DNA from: Nitriliruptoraceae bacterium
Lineage (GTDB): Bacteria; Actinomycetota; Nitriliruptoria; Nitriliruptorales; Nitriliruptoraceae
Direction: 5' to 3'
Assembly: GCA_007125475.1 (NCBI GenBank)
Contig: SLDB01000058.1
Location: 1 to 5,440 of the forward strand
Length of the DNA stretch: 5,440 bases
Shown piece after piece: positions 5,052-5,440 of this stretch. The position numbers were made by a program, and so were the translations under genes. The notes under the pieces are model-generated. The model did no database searches. It saw nothing but the letters and a program-made list of their open reading frames with translations, and was not told where the DNA came from. Position 1 is the stretch's first letter. Every line of letters begins with the position of its first letter.

Positions 5052-5440
5052 GTGCCCACGATCGCTCTTGGCCGACCCGGTGTGCAGCGCCTCACCGGGG
5101 CAGCGGCGGCCGTCGTACTCACGCTCAGCATGGGTACCGCGGCGATCGCCGGTGCCGGTTCCGCCGGCGGTGACGGTGACATCGAGGCCTACGACGGCCC
5201 GGCGCCTCGCTCGGACGACGATGGTGACGTGACCACCGCCGAGGTCGGCCCCCCGGACCATGCCGGACCCCCCGACCACGCCGGTGCGCCCGACCACGCC
5301 GGACCACCCGAGCACGCCGGACCACCCGAGCACGCCGGCGGGGACGATGACAGCGACGGCAGTGACGGGCCCCCCGACCACGCCGGACCACCCGACCACG
5401 CCGGACCACCCGACCACGCCGGACCACCCGACCACGCCGG
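5052..5440 (+). CDS. Secreted PPDHAG-repeat protein, N-terminal part (runs off right edge)
   Basis: The frame from GTG 5052 stays open to the window end (129 full codons). It starts with a probable Sec signal peptide: MPTIALGRPGVQR, then a hydrophobic core of Ala/Val/Leu (about 14-33), with plausible cleavage after an Ala near 33-38. An acidic linker (about 39-66, rich in Asp and Gly) precedes five copies of a hexapeptide, PPDHAG or PPEHAG (67-96). An Asp/Ser/Gly spacer (97-106) and at least four more PPDHAG copies (107 onward) follow. Each unit has one acidic residue and one His, so metal binding or a stiff proline-rich cell-surface stalk are possible roles. I do not recognise the family, and any C-terminal domain or anchor lies outside the window. 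It is divergent from the pseudokinase gene. Confidence 0.75.
   Translation, partial: MPTIALGRPGVQRLTGAAAAVVLTLSMGTAAIAGAGSAGGDGDIEAYDGPAPRSDDDGDVTTAEVGPPDHAGPPDHAGAPDHAGPPEHAGPPEHAGGDDDSDGSDGPPDHAGPPDHAGPPDHAGPPDHA
5250..5339 (+). repeat. Tandem 18-bp repeat block 1 (five PPD/EHAG units)
   Basis: Five in-frame 18-bp units encode PPDHAG, PPDHAG, APDHAG, PPEHAG and PPEHAG. The units differ at several bases, including synonymous ones (CAT versus CAC for His; CCC versus CCA for Pro). This block is therefore older or less homogenised than the second one. Confidence 0.9.
5370..5440 (+). repeat. Tandem 18-bp repeat block 2 (at least four PPDHAG units, cut by window end)
   Basis: The first unit begins CCCCCC. 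The next three begin CCACCC and are identical to one another at every visible base (the last lacks its final base at the window edge). Identity at synonymous positions indicates recent duplication or slippage. The array probably continues past the window. Confidence 0.9.

Noticed and set aside
5016..5435. Minus-strand frames opposite the repeat protein (5016-5435, 5125-5427)
   Set aside because: Their Gly/Trp/Val or Arg/Val repeats are the reverse complement of the PPDHAG array. The plus strand has the SD, signal peptide and sensible codon use.
5250..5440. The 18-bp repeats considered as a CRISPR array
   Set aside because: Units are directly tandem without unique spacers and stay in frame within a coding sequence.

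Overview
The window is GC-rich throughout, with GTG starts, strong purine Shine-Dalgarno (SD) sites and third-codon-position G/C. With the gene families present, this points to a high-GC actinobacterium. A deep-branching lineage is possible, but the sequence does not fix the genus. There are no RNA genes, insertion sequences, CRISPR arrays or phage genes.

Layout: (1) Minus strand, 1-102: the first 34 codons of an NADP-type glutamate dehydrogenase (gdhA), running off the left edge. (2) 103-366: a divergent control region with a stem-loop near gdhA and an AT-rich island (about 241-266) holding two adjacent perfect palindromes that overlap a possible promoter. (3) Plus strand, 367-4126: four closely spaced genes, probably one operon. 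They encode a type-1-copper cupredoxin lipoprotein, a short ArsR-like winged-helix regulator, a roughly 12-helix membrane protein resembling the NnrS/heme-copper-oxidase-like membrane domain of actinobacterial multicopper oxidases, and a soluble GAF-GAF histidine kinase of the DosS/DevS type. The kinase keeps the His/Tyr pair that in mycobacterial DosS binds and faces the sensing heme. (4) Minus strand, 4117-4872: a small protein with a histidine-kinase fold plan in which the phospho-accepting His and all recognisable ATP-binding motifs are replaced. It converges on and overlaps the active-looking kinase by 10 bp. (5) 4873-5051: a second divergent promoter region with a 10-bp palindrome. (6) Plus strand, 5052 to the right edge: a secreted protein with a signal peptide and a growing array of the hexapeptide PPDHAG, cut off by the window end.

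How it may work together (inference): the cupredoxin and the polytopic membrane protein look like a split electron-transfer or copper/heme membrane module. The winged-helix protein is a likely local repressor, and the DosS-like kinase a possible O2/NO/CO sensor. No response regulator is encoded here, so the kinase's partner must lie elsewhere. The convergent pseudokinase could modulate kinase signalling, but only its position and degenerate sequence suggest this.
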